DNA of 64,000 nt, taken from contig JALNQF010000048.1 of the NCBI GenBank assembly GCA_028456385.1, forward strand, positions 124,001 to 188,000. Reading direction: 5' to 3'. The notes below the pieces were generated by a model. The model was not told the origin of the DNA. It made no database searches and was given only the letters and a program-made list of their open reading frames with translations. Shown in pieces: positions 11,805-25,199 of this stretch (position 1 is its first letter; the number at the start of each line of letters is the position of its first letter). Made by a program: the position numbers and the translations under genes. The stretch comes from Ophiosphaerella korrae. Taxonomy: Eukaryota > Ascomycota > Dothideomycetes > Pleosporales > Phaeosphaeriaceae.

Positions 11805-12983
11805 TTGACACGTTCCGCCTTTGACATTGCCATTTGGGTCGTCGTAGTAAGTGTGCTACATCACGGCGAAGCCATTCCGGTGGAGACGTTTGATTACCGC
11901 GATGCTAAATTGAAACTCTTAATCAACGGTGAAACCGTGTTTTCCGGGCTTACTCACAAAGGCAATAGTGTCAGTGGGTATGGGAACTCTGGTCGAGGAG
12001 GGGAAGATTCACCGGGGTGCACCGGCCAAAGATGTCCTGAATCAGTTCAAACTCTTAGAACATGAAGCGGACAATCTTTTGTGCAGGCACCATTCAAGGC
12101 GACGATGTCTCCAAGTATTACGGTACCTTGGACAATGGGAAAGCTGCCCTAATGCCTAGCGTGAAATTTCGGAGGTGCTAACAGAGGCGTTCCCACCTGC
12201 ATCAAACACCTCCTTAAGTTTTATTCGGCTTTGCTTCACACGGCGAAGAATCAATTTAGTAGTGTGGAAGAGACAGGCCTAGATACACCTATTGAACAAG
12301 CAACAAAGTTGGTATCATCTAACATTCCCCTAGGGCCGACATCTCTCTGCGAGCATTCTTACGCTTTGTGCTGGGCTAGAGTCGAAATGCCTGGCCTGAA
12401 TCTAAAACTGATGCCGAATGGAATGCCATTGGTTGGTAAAGGATTCCCATCCATCCCAATCTTGAAACGAGTTGGGAAAAAACACAGCAAATGTCAATCC
12501 AATCAGGCGCCAAATCGGTGAATGAAACAGGCTGGAAAGTGGCTCATTGAGACCGGGTAGTTGGCTGCTCACGCGTGCCCTAAACTAGCCGTGCCAATAT
12601 CAGTCGCTACAAATATCGCCCCCTTCGTTTGGACTTGTCACGAGCAGCCCATACCCACACTCTCGCTAGCGGCCACATTTTACGTTCGTGATCGTTGCTC
12701 TTCGGAAAGTCTGTTGAGCCGGAGGCGTAGTGATGACGTTCTAGTGTCTTCCAAAGAGACGGTTTTGGTGTAAATGATATTTCCGGCAGGGCCCGATTCA
12801 GGAGGCTATGTCGATTGTACGAAAATATTGTCCCGATATAGCGGAAAGCGAGCTCTGATATCGAGAGACACAGACATTGTTAACGATACCTTTGCAGAGG
12901 AAGTTATATCACTTAGCCTTTTAAAAGCAGCAAACCTGCAACTCATATCGAACTTGAATTGGGGTCTGGAACATCAACCGTGA
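11805..12983 (+). pseudogene. Decayed gene with a signal-peptide-like start, family unknown
   Basis: An ATG at about 11805 opens a frame beginning with a hydrophobic stretch (FDIAIWVVVVSVL) followed by a polar region, like a signal peptide. From about 11950 coding-like sequence moves into another frame (KDVLNQFKLLEHEADNLL) and then a third (GTIQGDDVSKYYGTLDNGK). From 12231 a frame continues to 12983 but is cut by TGA at 12519, TAG at 12558 and TAA at 12771. This looks like one or two decayed genes. I recognise no family, and the signal peptide is only suggestive. Confidence 0.3.
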
Positions 12984-13274
12984 GATGTGCAACCCTGCAG
13001 AAACGTGTTAGGTGAATGGGTGGGATTTGTTTTCTATTGTGCCGTGGACTGTCTCTTCAGGGATGCCCGGAAAGTTGACCCTGTGAAATGGCTAAGTTTT
13101 CTGTGTGAACAATGTCAGGTCAGGAGTAATTGAAGAATTTCATTTATTAAGCCCTAGAGAGTAGGTTTCTTACTATCTAAGTGTCGCAACGAAAACTTCA
13201 AACAGCTTCTGAGATATCTTGATTCTTACAGATTCTTACCACATCTACCTACTACCTATTCACTTGTTGACAAC

Positions 13275-14261
13275 ATGTTCGAAATAATGGGGCGATTACC
13301 TCGTAGGATAGGCGGATTGGATCACCTTGCTGAGATCTTGCAATCTTATAAGCATCCGTTGGTCTTGGTGGGAACTAACGCGCTGGGTTGGATGGGCGCT
13401 ACCGATTGTGGACAGCGCCGGCACACTGAAATACTTGTCCGAGACAAGGAGCTCCAAAGCATCGGTTCGAGCTTGGTTGAATCGGGGCGCTGGAAATTCT
13501 ATGACCCAAGAAACGATGATGAGAATCAGTGGAGTTCATTGTTCGGAGAACAGTTTCTCCAGTCCAACCTCGTACTTAAAACAACTACAGGCAATACTCC
13601 TTGGGAACTTAGTTATCTCTGGCTCTGGTCGGAAAAGGCATGCCATTTCAGCGTGGATAAATGTCTCATAAAGGTCCCCGATACCTGGCACTGGGGTAAA
13701 ATACTTATCGAAGAACAATGGCACCCAATTCTTGGCGTACCATCTAGAACCTGGTATGGTCCTAGTCTTAGTACAGAAACGAAAGTTAAGCCCACTCCAC
13801 ATCCGTTTAACCTGAAGGGAACTAGACCAAGAAATGATCCAGTAGGATTAAGTCCATCGAAAGAGTACGAAGTTTCGGTTGCGAGTATTCCTGTATACCT
13901 GGATGCCCTAATTAACATGAAAACTCACCAAGACCCGCAATCAAACGTCGCCCGGTATGCACTATCCAAGATTGAGTGTATGGTAGATAAACTTTACCTG
14001 GACGTACCTCATCAAAAAGAACGGCTGCTTAAGGAACTTGGAGACATGAAATTGGTGGGAGCCCAGAAATTCATGAAAACATACCTTAAAGGTTATCGTC
14101 GTCCAGGCCCTGAAAGCATATGTGTAGATAAGCCTGGTGAGGGACTGACACAACTAGTGGTGAAATGTTGGGATCTCACAACCTTTCCAAAATGGTATAG
14201 CGATTGGTACCCAGAACAAAATTACCATCTGCCGCAAATTTCCGATGAGATGCACGACTGA
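13275..14261 (+). CDS. Conserved fungal protein, possible nucleotidyltransferase fold
   Basis: An uninterrupted 328-codon frame starts at an ATG in good context (CAACATG). The N-terminal part (HPLVLVGTNALGWMG, then RRHTEILVRDKEL) resembles the VLVGdyAmrWMGsr...eiDLLVRd pattern of a Pezizomycotina-wide family in which the pattern suggests a minimal nucleotidyltransferase core. The middle has the WPEE-like LWLWSEKACHFSVD and the ILIEEQWHP...YGP stretches. The C-terminal part has IPVYLDALI and LYLDVPHQKERLL, also hallmarks of that family. The length is typical. The expected acidic residue after the GATD turn is replaced (TEILVRD versus eiDLLVRD), so catalysis is doubtful. It is one of the few apparently intact genes in the left arm. 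Function unknown; the family call is from memory. Confidence 0.7.
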   Translation: MFEIMGRLPRRIGGLDHLAEILQSYKHPLVLVGTNALGWMGATDCGQRRHTEILVRDKELQSIGSSLVESGRWKFYDPRNDDENQWSSLFGEQFLQSNLVLKTTTGNTPWELSYLWLWSEKACHFSVDKCLIKVPDTWHWGKILIEEQWHPILGVPSRTWYGPSLSTETKVKPTPHPFNLKGTRPRNDPVGLSPSKEYEVSVASIPVYLDALINMKTHQDPQSNVARYALSKIECMVDKLYLDVPHQKERLLKELGDMKLVGAQKFMKTYLKGYRRPGPESICVDKPGEGLTQLVVKCWDLTTFPKWYSDWYPEQNYHLPQISDEMHD

Positions 14262-15207
14262 TGAGGGTGTTTGAGCGAGAGTTCCAGTGCAGGTAACTTC
14301 TCTGCGCGTCATATCTGGTGACTCTCTTGTGGTGCTCCGTCGACTGGGGCGGGTGCATGCTCGCAGCATCGTAGACGTCATTGTCTCGACCGACATGGCG
14401 GTAGCATGATATGCACTGCCAGCGTTATGGATATGTTCACATACATATGGGCCATTCTGCCGCTTCCCTCCCCACAAAACCTTTTCTCTCCTAGTTACCT
14501 TTTGTTGCAAGGAGTAGCAAGCTGCGCTATACAAACTCCGCGCTCCGGAACTTAGTTAACTAGTCAACTAGAGTGACCGAGCTTAGTAATCAATGATCCA
14601 TCTCCCCTTCTTTCTCAAGCTGATTTCTCCTGTCACACCTTTTTCTTACCATGACCTTTCTTTCCCCCGTCATACCTTCTCTTGCGATTGCGATTACCTA
14701 TCTTTCCTATTTATGTTTTGTTTTTAAACAATCGGCACGCAGAATCTATATCATGGCAGATCCTCGCATTCTTTTTGCTTGCTTGCGAACGTACTCCCCC
14801 AGGTTCTTATTCAATATTCATACTGCCACACTACCGGCCCCCATCTTGCTCAAGAACTAATTCAGTGAAACCTGCCTTTTCGCACTTCATATTCGATTCC
14901 ATATGCTAATCATGCCATTTGTCTAGACTAACATCCCGTCCTTACCTCTATACCTGCGATACTTTGCTTCCTGTCTTCTTCGCCGCCCTCACTTTGTATC
15001 GCTCTTGATAGACTTCAGATTGGATACAGGAAAGCTTTCGTTGGTCGGAGCTTTTCGATAAACAGGTACGGAGTGTGTTTGAGTTTTCATCTCTATTGTT
15101 TGCGAACAAACATGCCCTGCTGCTCCACGTCTTTGCACCTTTATGACTTTGCAACCCCACAACTTTGCACCTCCACGCCCCCGCTGCCCCCCGCTACCTC
15201 CATCAAA
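14262..15207. other. Pyrimidine-rich spacer, no gene recognised
   Basis: T/C-rich from about 14570 to 15180, with only short frames. A 69-codon frame at 14651 is hydrophobic but matches nothing. It may include the promoter of the gene starting at 15208. Confidence 0.35.
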
Positions 15208-15831
15208 ATGCCATCTCCAGATGCCATGAACCCCTCTCCGAATGCCATTGCCCTTAGAAAGCGAGAGGCTCTGCGCAGCTGCTTCCTGGCGGCTACTCGC
15301 CTTCTCCCGCAGGAATTGCGCTCATCATTCATCCTAATCTGAAGAGCCGCCAGCGTCTTTCATGGCTCAGCTCGCTCCACCGAAGCTATCGACGTGGCGG
15401 CCTCCGCGGAGGCAAACTTGCGCTTCCGCGAGGCAATCCAGGCCAACGAGGATTATTTGACACTTGATCACGAGAAGGGTCCATTTATGAGTGTAAATCA
15501 CAACATCAACATTGATCTGCGTCCAATAGGTTCCAGATACGTGCCATGCATCCCCACTTCTCAACCCCTCAAGGCCGGGGATAAGGACGAGGACAAGAGT
15601 CACGGGTACCTCGCGTCACGGATGGATCTCCTCCTACTGCGTCACATCACGATGAGTCTCCGGGAAAGAGGTGCTGACTTGCAGGACATGAGATACTTGT
15701 TCAACACAAGAGCTGCGATGGGGGTAATTTTCCAGCATCTGAAGGTGATCGTCGTGAAGGTCTTGAAGGAATCGGCAAAGGCGCTGTTGCCAGAGCTTCT
15801 GAGGCTGGCACCGAGACAAATTTTCGAGTAA
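15208..15831 (+). pseudogene. Hypothetical protein with one in-frame TGA
   Basis: An ATG in strong context (CATCAAAATGCC) opens a frame of about 207 codons ending at 15831, interrupted once by TGA at 15340-15342. Composition on both sides of the stop is protein-like: an Arg/Leu-rich helix ALRKREALRSCFLAATRLL before it, and EAIQANEDYLTLD and RMDLLLLRHITMSLRERGADL after it. No known domain was recognised. The TGA could be a real inactivating change (CGA to TGA), or it could lie in a short intron I cannot place. Confidence 0.4.
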
Positions 15832-17128
15832 GAAAGATGTCTATGCGTTTGGTTTGGCGGATAAACACGGTGCTGGCCCAGGTCTCCACAAGGCTGCAAA
15901 TTGGCAGCAGGAAAGCTGTCGCGCCTCCTTCAGAAGGAGAAGGATTACTCCCCGCCTCGTTCCTCATTCCCCACTCCCCAAGATACCCGTAGGCAGTATG
16001 CTAGAAAATTCCACCTGTTCTTGGTTGAGCTTCATCCTCATGCTTGCCGTGATGAAATCCGTTTGCCACACACAGCGAAATTCTGAAGCCAGGATGGCGA
16101 AGGCGCTTCAACGTACGAGGTTGCCATTGGTGATGGGTTCCCGCTGCGAGAAAGAGTGGCTTCAGTGGACGCGAAAATGCACCTTGTTTATAGGTGAGGT
16201 CGGCTAGTGCATTTGTCGTCTAACTACACCCGCCGTACAGTGCACGCGCCGTGTCCAACAACGCCCAACTACGCTAAACGTCCGCCACCACTCCCGAATG
16301 ATGATTCGCCATGCCAAAAAGCAACATGCACTTGGCTCACACGCCGACGACAAAGAATGAAGACACCGTCGAATAGAGCCTCACACCCAAGAAGCGCCAT
16401 GTTCTCTCCCCACTAACACCACCAGGTGTACCCAGCCCATCTACTGTGGCCACAGGTCACGTGGATTAAACACGCACGTGAGCGCAGACTTCACTCGATT
16501 CAAGACAGCAAACTGCTTGTGCGCCAACAAAGCGGTAAAGCGAACTGCAGCCATGTAACCAGTCCGCGACTGGCTGTTGCGTCTGGCGTGGATTGGGACG
16601 ACTGGACAAGGACACAAGATAGCTGTCGTGGGTAAATGTCTTTGCCATTTTTGGGAATGTTCTTGGAGGAATATTTTGCCCTGTATTCTTGTGAGGCTGC
16701 AATTATTTCCTTCGTTCCCTCGGATAGCGCTAACATGTAAAATGCAAGGGCTGAAATCAACCTCTCGCACGCGGTCGACATGCGGTGCACCCCATTTTTT
16801 GGTTGCAAGAGAAAATCTAGCCATCGTATCGGTACAGATCGGCAACTCCTTGCCACTCAAGGTGGATTTCCAATCTGGTTCGATTTCTCTTGTTGGTCCT
16901 GAGGTGAACCGGGTCTGCCGAGCGCAAAAGTTGGTGTCATGCTCCATACTCTTGACTTTCCATCATGTCGCACCTTATGGGGCCGGATATCTTTGAGCCA
17001 CCCTCCCACGTACATTCGGTAGTGAACACCGTGCAGCGATGTGTACTTTGTGCCTCTTGAAATTAATCTTTTTTTGACAGTATCGGATTCCTCCTCATGA
17101 CTTGACATAGACATGAGCACTCCTGTCG
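15832..17128. other. No gene recognised
   Basis: Several 60-170 codon frames overlap on both strands, the longest being minus 16441-16947. They mirror each other and show no domain, so I treat them as chance. Confidence 0.35.
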
Positions 17129-17491
17129 GTGCAGTCTACGAAACACATTGATCTTACCTCGCCGGAGACCGCGCTTAGGCCATACGAGGGCAATAAGAGG
17201 GAGGATGAGGTCATGGCGGTCTCATCGGACTCTGACTCGGATGCATGGGAGTCTGATGTTGAGATCAACGACGCGCCTTTGTCATGGACATGGAATGGCA
17301 ACACGATCGGATGTTCACAATATGCTTCTGAGTGCAAAGCAGCACGTTCACAGTGGATACTGAGCGGGCAGGGGCTTTACTCAGACGTGCAGTGCAAGGC
17401 CACGGGCATCTTTCTGGACCAACTCGCGACGAGACCAATCAAGTCGTCTTTACTCTTGCAACGTTGGTCTGGAGTCAGGTTGATTGGCTAA
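17129..17491 (+). CDS. Possible exon of an acidic hypothetical protein
   Basis: A 120-codon frame has a Ser/Asp-rich acidic stretch (VSSDSDSDAWESDVE) and then a Cys-containing segment. It lacks an ATG start, and a CAG at its left edge could be a splice acceptor, so it may be an internal or terminal exon. No family was recognised. Confidence 0.22.
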   Translation: MQSTKHIDLTSPETALRPYEGNKREDEVMAVSSDSDSDAWESDVEINDAPLSWTWNGNTIGCSQYASECKAARSQWILSGQGLYSDVQCKATGIFLDQLATRPIKSSLLLQRWSGVRLIG

Positions 17492-18094
17492 TGCTTACAA
17501 AGTCATCGAGCAAAGCTGTCGCATCCATACCTCAATGATGAGGGTCGGCCCTTCGAGACCATTTTCGGTGTCAATGGTCTCAGGATCACCCCAACACGTT
17601 TGCATATAGGTTAGGTGGAGGTGACCATCGGTAACTCGGGATATCTGCTGTCTACTTTGTATTCACATAGTTGACATGCTCTCATCAACACTCACTACCC
17701 ATCATCTAATCACTACACGGGTCCAAACTAGAGTAACTATGAAGAGAAGAACGCAGTCTAAACATTTGAAAGCATTTTATGGACACACGTGCCAGGCTAT
17801 AGATATGGGATTTCCAGTCCAATCGTGTAAGTCAGACGGCATCACCGGTAACTGAAGTCCACGTGGCTAACGCCCTTGTGCAACACTGAGCCTCCCATAG
17901 TTACCACTGATCTGCTGAAAGCTCCGCACACTCCAACCATGACCAAACAATATTCTCCCCAACACCTACGCGACGTCCGCAGTCCATCACATACACCCGC
18001 CTCGGAGTCTCAAAACAAGCGCAAAGTCGATTTCCAGGAGGACCCAGGACCCAAACCGAGGCTGAGGTGACGGCAGTTTGTCAGATAGGCTAAC
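17492..18094. other. No gene recognised
   Basis: Spacer upstream of the frameshifted gene at 18095. A short proline- and basic-rich frame at 17876-18070 matches nothing. Confidence 0.35.
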
Positions 18095-18760
18095 ATGTCC
18101 AGACTATTCGCTGCATACGAACAAGGCTTCAAGCGCGCTTTCACACCCCCATCTGAACCCACGCCCCTCAAACCCTGCAGAAGCGCCCACCCCAGCACTC
18201 ATCAACCCCGACCCCATCTACCACACCTTCGGCAAAGCCTACAAGCTCTACGACCAGGCCAGCATGCATCACAACGCACAACGCAGTGCTGAGCTCCGAG
18301 CACGACCTCATGATTGCCGCGCGCGGCTATCTGGCAGACATGTGGAGTGAACTAGGCCGACTGTCCGCCACAGAGGCCCTGTGGCACGTCTGCGAGGCCG
18401 AGGAGACATTACTGAGGCTACTTCCGGCTATGAGGCCAGACAAGGAGCACAGACAGATATTAGAGGCAGTATATCGGGAAAGCTGCGGATGGATTGCTGA
18501 AGCTTTACGCCAAGTCGGGGAGGCACCATGATGCGCAGAAAGTTCAGGAATGGATCCAGGGGGACGCAAAGGCATTGCTTGACATCAAGAATCCTGCCGA
18601 GCAACAACTTGAGGCACAGAACAACAGCAGAGCATGGTCGTCGCGAGGCGGAGATGAAGACGAGGTAATGTTGTCACCAGCAGTTCACAACGTGAAGGCT
18701 AGCTTCCATAGATCTTTATCTAGGACGTCAAGACCCAAGCCGGCTTGGAGCCCGCAGTAG
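18095..18760 (+). pseudogene. Conserved fungal protein broken by three frameshifts
   Basis: Coding sequence passes through three frames in order. It starts at ATG 18095 (SRLFAAYEQGFKRAF) and shifts by +1 near 18150-18170 to NPDPIYHTFGKAYKLYDQA. It shifts again near 18280 to a 60-residue helical part (DLMIAARGYLADMWSELGRL, ATEALWHVCEAEETLLRLLP). It shifts a third time near 18474 to LLKLYAKSGRHHDAQKVQEW and ends at 18760. The pieces read end to end like one small helical fungal protein that I remember only as a conserved hypothetical. Each shift is in the same direction, as from single-base insertions, so assembly or sequencing error is an alternative to a true pseudogene. Confidence 0.55.
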
Positions 18761-19593
18761 CAGTCCTGGACACCGGACGCCAATCCGGCAACTGGATCTC
18801 GCAAGCCTGGGAAGATCAGCTTCGGTGCCCCAAGAATCCGAGTCACCCAGCGCTGTCAGGCCGCCCCGTCACGGCCGCCGGAAGTCACCGAGCCGCAGTG
18901 CAAAGAAGCACCCCCGCGGCAAAAAAAAAAAAAAAAAATATCTTCGTTGCGGGTGCTTTGGTGTTTGGAAAAGGTCCAGCAGTTTGATGTCCTTCGACAT
19001 GGTGAGAGAGAGAATCCCACCGCGGTTCAACAGATGCTATCGCACCGCTGATCAAGCACGAGGAGAACAAGGGTAAGTCGCACTTGCAACCGAGTCGTAC
19101 GTGTGTTGACGGCGTGTGAAAGACGATGAGGCGGCAGAGGCCCTTGCTAAAGAGAAATAGCGGTGGGAAAAGGAGGCGCTGGAAGGAAGGCGCCAACAAG
19201 CACAAAACCAACAGCAAGGGTCGAGCTCGAACTCGAACCCCTGAGGTAGAGCTTGACTGCGAGGATGGCTGGTTACGTCTATACTCCCTGTCGTCACGTC
19301 TAGTAGCAAATTCACACTCTCACCTCCATGCCTCGAACCTCAGACGACTCCCGCATACCCAACCCAATCGTTCAAAAGATCGCAGATAGTTCAAATCATT
19401 TCTGGCTGCTGTCACGCACATCTCATAGTCACGTGCCCCTGAAAACCGCTTGGAAGCCAACCTCTTAAATTTGCCATGCGCATGACTGCTTTGCCACTTG
19501 TCGACCGGCTCAATCAACTACAAGTTCCACGCAAAAACCGCTCAAAGACGAGTCCATCACCGCTCCCCACACAACCCACCTCCGCAATTGCAT
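18761..19593. other. Spacer with possible coding remnants
   Basis: A stop-cut frame near 19120-19240 (DDEAAEALAKEK, then stop, then RWEKEALEGRRQQ) looks like the end of a coiled-coil coding sequence, and a GTAAGT at about 19073 could be its donor. I cannot tie it to a gene. The stretch also carries a poly-A tract. Confidence 0.3.
18921..18938 (+). repeat. Poly-A run of 18
   Basis: Eighteen consecutive A bases are visible. It may be a worn microsatellite or the tail of a retroposed copy; no retrocopy was recognised upstream. Confidence 0.9.
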
Positions 19594-22099
19594 CTACATC
19601 ATGCACCCATTGCTCTTGCTCGAATGCACCTCTGACACCCCCACTCTCACCCTCTCCCCGCCAACAACCACAAACCCCTCAACAAGCCACTCATACCAAA
19701 CCTTGCGATCATCCGTCATCCGCCAGAAGCTAACATCGACCTCGGAACCCTTCGGTAGTATCATTGGAACCTACATTCTCAGCCGGCATCCACGAAAAAA
19801 AAAAAGAAAAAGAAACGGGCTAACATACCTTGATGGGAAAAAAGATGGGAAACCACGAGATCATGTCTTTGGACTTTGCGTCCATGGTGACGGGGTTAGT
19901 GCTGAGTTCAACACTACCCTGTGACCCTTCGTATAGCACTGTTTCGAAGTATCCCGCGAGGCCGTGGCAGGTGCTTTGTTCTTGGATGGGAAACGTGATG
20001 CGGCAGGCGCGCGCGTTGTGTTCGTTCGCGCCGTCGCCGCCTACGAAGCCGCCGCCGCCTCCGACCGCAGAGCCGCCTTTGCGTAGGGACGCCTGGACGA
20101 GGATGGCGGGGGGGAGGGGGTGGGAGAAGTGCCAAGCGGTATGGACGATGGGGGCGAGGGGGGGCGAGAGGCCGAAGGCGGACATTTTGGTGCCGTTGGA
20201 GAGCTGGTTCGAGGCGGGGGTTTCGGCTGGGGAGGTGGAGAGGTAGTCGAATTGGGAGAGCATGACGACCCAGGGGATGTCGAAAGCGTTGGGGTCGACG
20301 CTGGTGCTACGGCTTTGGAGGTCGGACCAGAGTCTTGGCGTTGAGATAGGGGTGAAGTGGGCGGTGTAGCTGGAGGGAATTGAGATGCCGTGGTCGGGGT
20401 TGAGAACGTGTTGGACGCCATCGAGGCACTCAGGCGAGAGCTCGTTGTCAGCGAACGATCCGAGGAGCTCACTAACTAAGATATCGACCTTGCCGAAGCT
20501 GCCGTCATCTAGTGTAGGCCCTTTCCAGGCTCTCATGTCTGTTTTCACGACTGTTACGCGACCGCCCCAGGTCTCTACATTATGTCTTTGTAGCAAAACA
20601 TACGCGTTGGGGTTCTTCTCAATGGCAAAAACGCGAACCGGTATACCTATTTTTACGCTTGCATTCAGAGCGCGAGTCACCAGTGGACCTCGACCGGAGC
20701 CTACGACAGCTATGACAATGGCACCATCGCTGGAGCTTCTAGATTTTCCCTGTGAATGCCAGTCTTCCAAGGCGTTGGCGATGGCTTGCTCATACCAAGC
20801 ATACTTGATGGGGTCTTTCTCGAATACCTCGTAGGTTATTGACTCAAGATTGTCGGTCAAGGGTTGCAATGGGCTCTGTAGGTAATCCTGAAATCCGCTA
20901 CCGAACCGCTCGATTTGGCTCTTTGGCGGCTGGTTACGCTGGAGGAATCGTAGGTAGCTCAAGTGAGGGGTTGGATCGTTACTGCCGCTCGTTTTCTTAC
21001 CTAGACTCTTCATTAGTTGAGCAGCTTCAGCGGGTGTTGGTGTAGCGACCACCGACGATCCAGGACTGGGCGCATCTTCAACTGTGCGTGGCGAAAGATG
21101 GCCTGTCGAATATGACATGATCATATCTGGATTGTCGATGCCTGGAAGTGGGCCGATATCTGTGATTAGTAACCACGGCGAGCTTCGCAGACGAGCACAT
21201 CGAAAGATGAAAGCCTGGTGTGCTTTGGAGAGAACGGAGGACTGGCGGGCATTGACGAGGAAGGAGGTTGCCGGGATGTTGAGAAGTCGGATGGGCTCAG
21301 AATACCATCTTGCTTGGAGTGCAAGCGAGGGAAGGCGACGGGGGAGGTCGAGAGCTACTGATAGTCTGCTGCTGTATTTACAGATCGTCCTGATGGTGTT
21401 CCAGGAATCCCACGAGCTCCAGGCGTTGTTCTGCACTGGTTGTGCCGAATCGAATTTCGAGACGGCAAAGCGCGCCAGGTCGCCAAGGTCGGCGTCGCCT
21501 GTGGATGTGCTTGACCCATCCATTGGGAGCTGGACGTGCAGCTGGACATAAGAGCCAATCGCAAGAGCCTCTTTGATCGCACGAGCATACTGCGCAACGC
21601 CATGCTGGCCGTGAGACAGGCGTGGGCCGGGGACAACGACAGTGGTGGCTCCACAAAAGGCGGCGTATGCAATCTCCAGATGGAAGACCTGGCGCGAGAG
21701 GTGAGCAATGACAGGATCGGGCGACGACAGATCAATCCAAGAGCTAGTGAAGGTGACTAATTGGCTGATTGTGTCACTGGGGCCAAGAGGTGTGTCCGGG
21801 TGGTCGAGGGCAGGAACCAAGGGCAGGGGTGAGGGCTGGGATGCATCGGAGAGAGATTGGGTGTAAGCGCTGAAAAGGCTCAGAACGCGAGTATGGAAGT
21901 GGTCGTTAGTGATGGGGCTGGTTATCATGTCATACTAGAGAGCGTTAGTCAGGCTGCAAGACGGGCGCAATTGTGCGCCTACTCCAAGATCTTGGGCGTG
22001 CTGGATGAGTTCCGGCGACACAGCGAGGCCGCGTTTTGTCTCATGGTGGCCAATGTAGAAGATGGGCGCCGTGCCGTCAGCGCTGTCTGAGTACGACAT
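19594..22099 (-). CDS. Protein arginine N-methyltransferase 5 (PRMT5/Skb1/Hsl7 family)
   Basis: Three exons read 22099-21983, 21934-19829 and 19770-19594, giving 799 aa. Intron 1 (21935-21982) has GTAGGC, a CTGACTAACG branch and CTCTAG. Intron 2 (19771-19828) has GTATGT and a long pyrimidine tract. Both joins are phase 0. The middle holds the PRMT5 TIM-barrel-like part. The catalytic part has the SAM-binding VVGSGRGPL (about residue 455) and the double-E segment SELLGSFADNELSPECLDG. The C-terminal beta-barrel ends VWYEWL...VSEVHSS. The enzyme makes symmetric dimethylarginine on histones, Sm proteins and other targets, in nucleus and cytoplasm. The start is chosen from the first ATG in frame, MSYSDSADGTAPIFYIGHHE. 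The gene looks intact. It shares a 378-bp promoter region with the divergent PRP43 gene. Confidence 0.95.
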
Positions 22100-22477
22100 G
22101 GCCAAAAAAAGTTTGCGACAATTATGGCCGGCGGCGGGGTTGTGGTGTATTCAGTTTAGGCGAAGGGAGCAATACTCGGACGGTGCGGATCCAAGGGAAG
22201 GAACAAAAGCCAGACGCTAATGCAGGTAGGATTGGGTGTTAGGAGAGCGAATTACGAGGTGCCATGCTCCAAAGCCCAGGCGGGTGGCGGGGGGCGGTGC
22301 AATTGTATTTCACAGCATGGTGGAGGTGCCTGGCAGTAAATAGGTGATGCAAGGCTGCAAGGATGCCGCGCTAGCAAGGGCGCTTAGTCGGCTAGCTGCT
22401 AGTTTGCCGGCGCATCAATAACTTTTCTTGGGCCTCCAAACAATCGCAGACATCCGCATCCAACTGCCACAACCAGC
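22100..22477. promoter_or_regulatory. Divergent promoter region of the PRMT5 and PRP43 genes
   Basis: The 378 bp between the two start codons must hold both promoters. No clear TATA element was seen. The part near PRP43 is rich in CATGCCCAA-type repeats that run into its start codon. Confidence 0.6.
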
Positions 22478-24841
<2,364 letters not shown>

Positions 24842-25199
24842 GGCTGTGGCACGGTTCCTGCGACGAGTTGGCTATTGTATGACCATGGAGCGGCACATAA
24901 AAATAGATAATTAGCGGATTGAATACCACTACCATCACATCCGGCCCACCCAAGTAAATCCCCAAAATTCATCATCCGTGCCCCATTCGTTGCCAACTAC
25001 CGACTACCTAGTCCCTCCCCTGTTGCACGAACTCTTGGCATCCCCACACATCGGCACTAAACACCTCCCCAAAACGCCGACATCCACAACTTTTTTTTCC
25101 CTTTTCACCAAACAAACCTCCAAAACCCAAAAAAACCCCCCCCCCCCCCACACTCCCCCATCCCAAATTGCGAAACCAACCACACCAAAAGGAAAAGAA
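24842..25199 (+). promoter_or_regulatory. PRP43 3' region and promoter of the Pol I subunit gene
   Basis: This 358-bp spacer is pyrimidine-rich and contains a T8 run and a 14-C run just before the next start codon. It must hold the 3' end of PRP43 and the promoter of the gene at 25200. Confidence 0.45.
25136..25149 (+). repeat. Poly-C run of 14
   Basis: Fourteen consecutive C bases lie about 50 bp before the start codon at 25200. The tract could form G-quadruplex or i-motif structure, or may simply be a promoter-proximal microsatellite. Confidence 0.85.

Noticed and set aside
16441..16947. 168-codon minus-strand frame
   Set aside because: No recognisable domain, overlapped by other frames of similar size on both strands, and no splice or start signal favours it.
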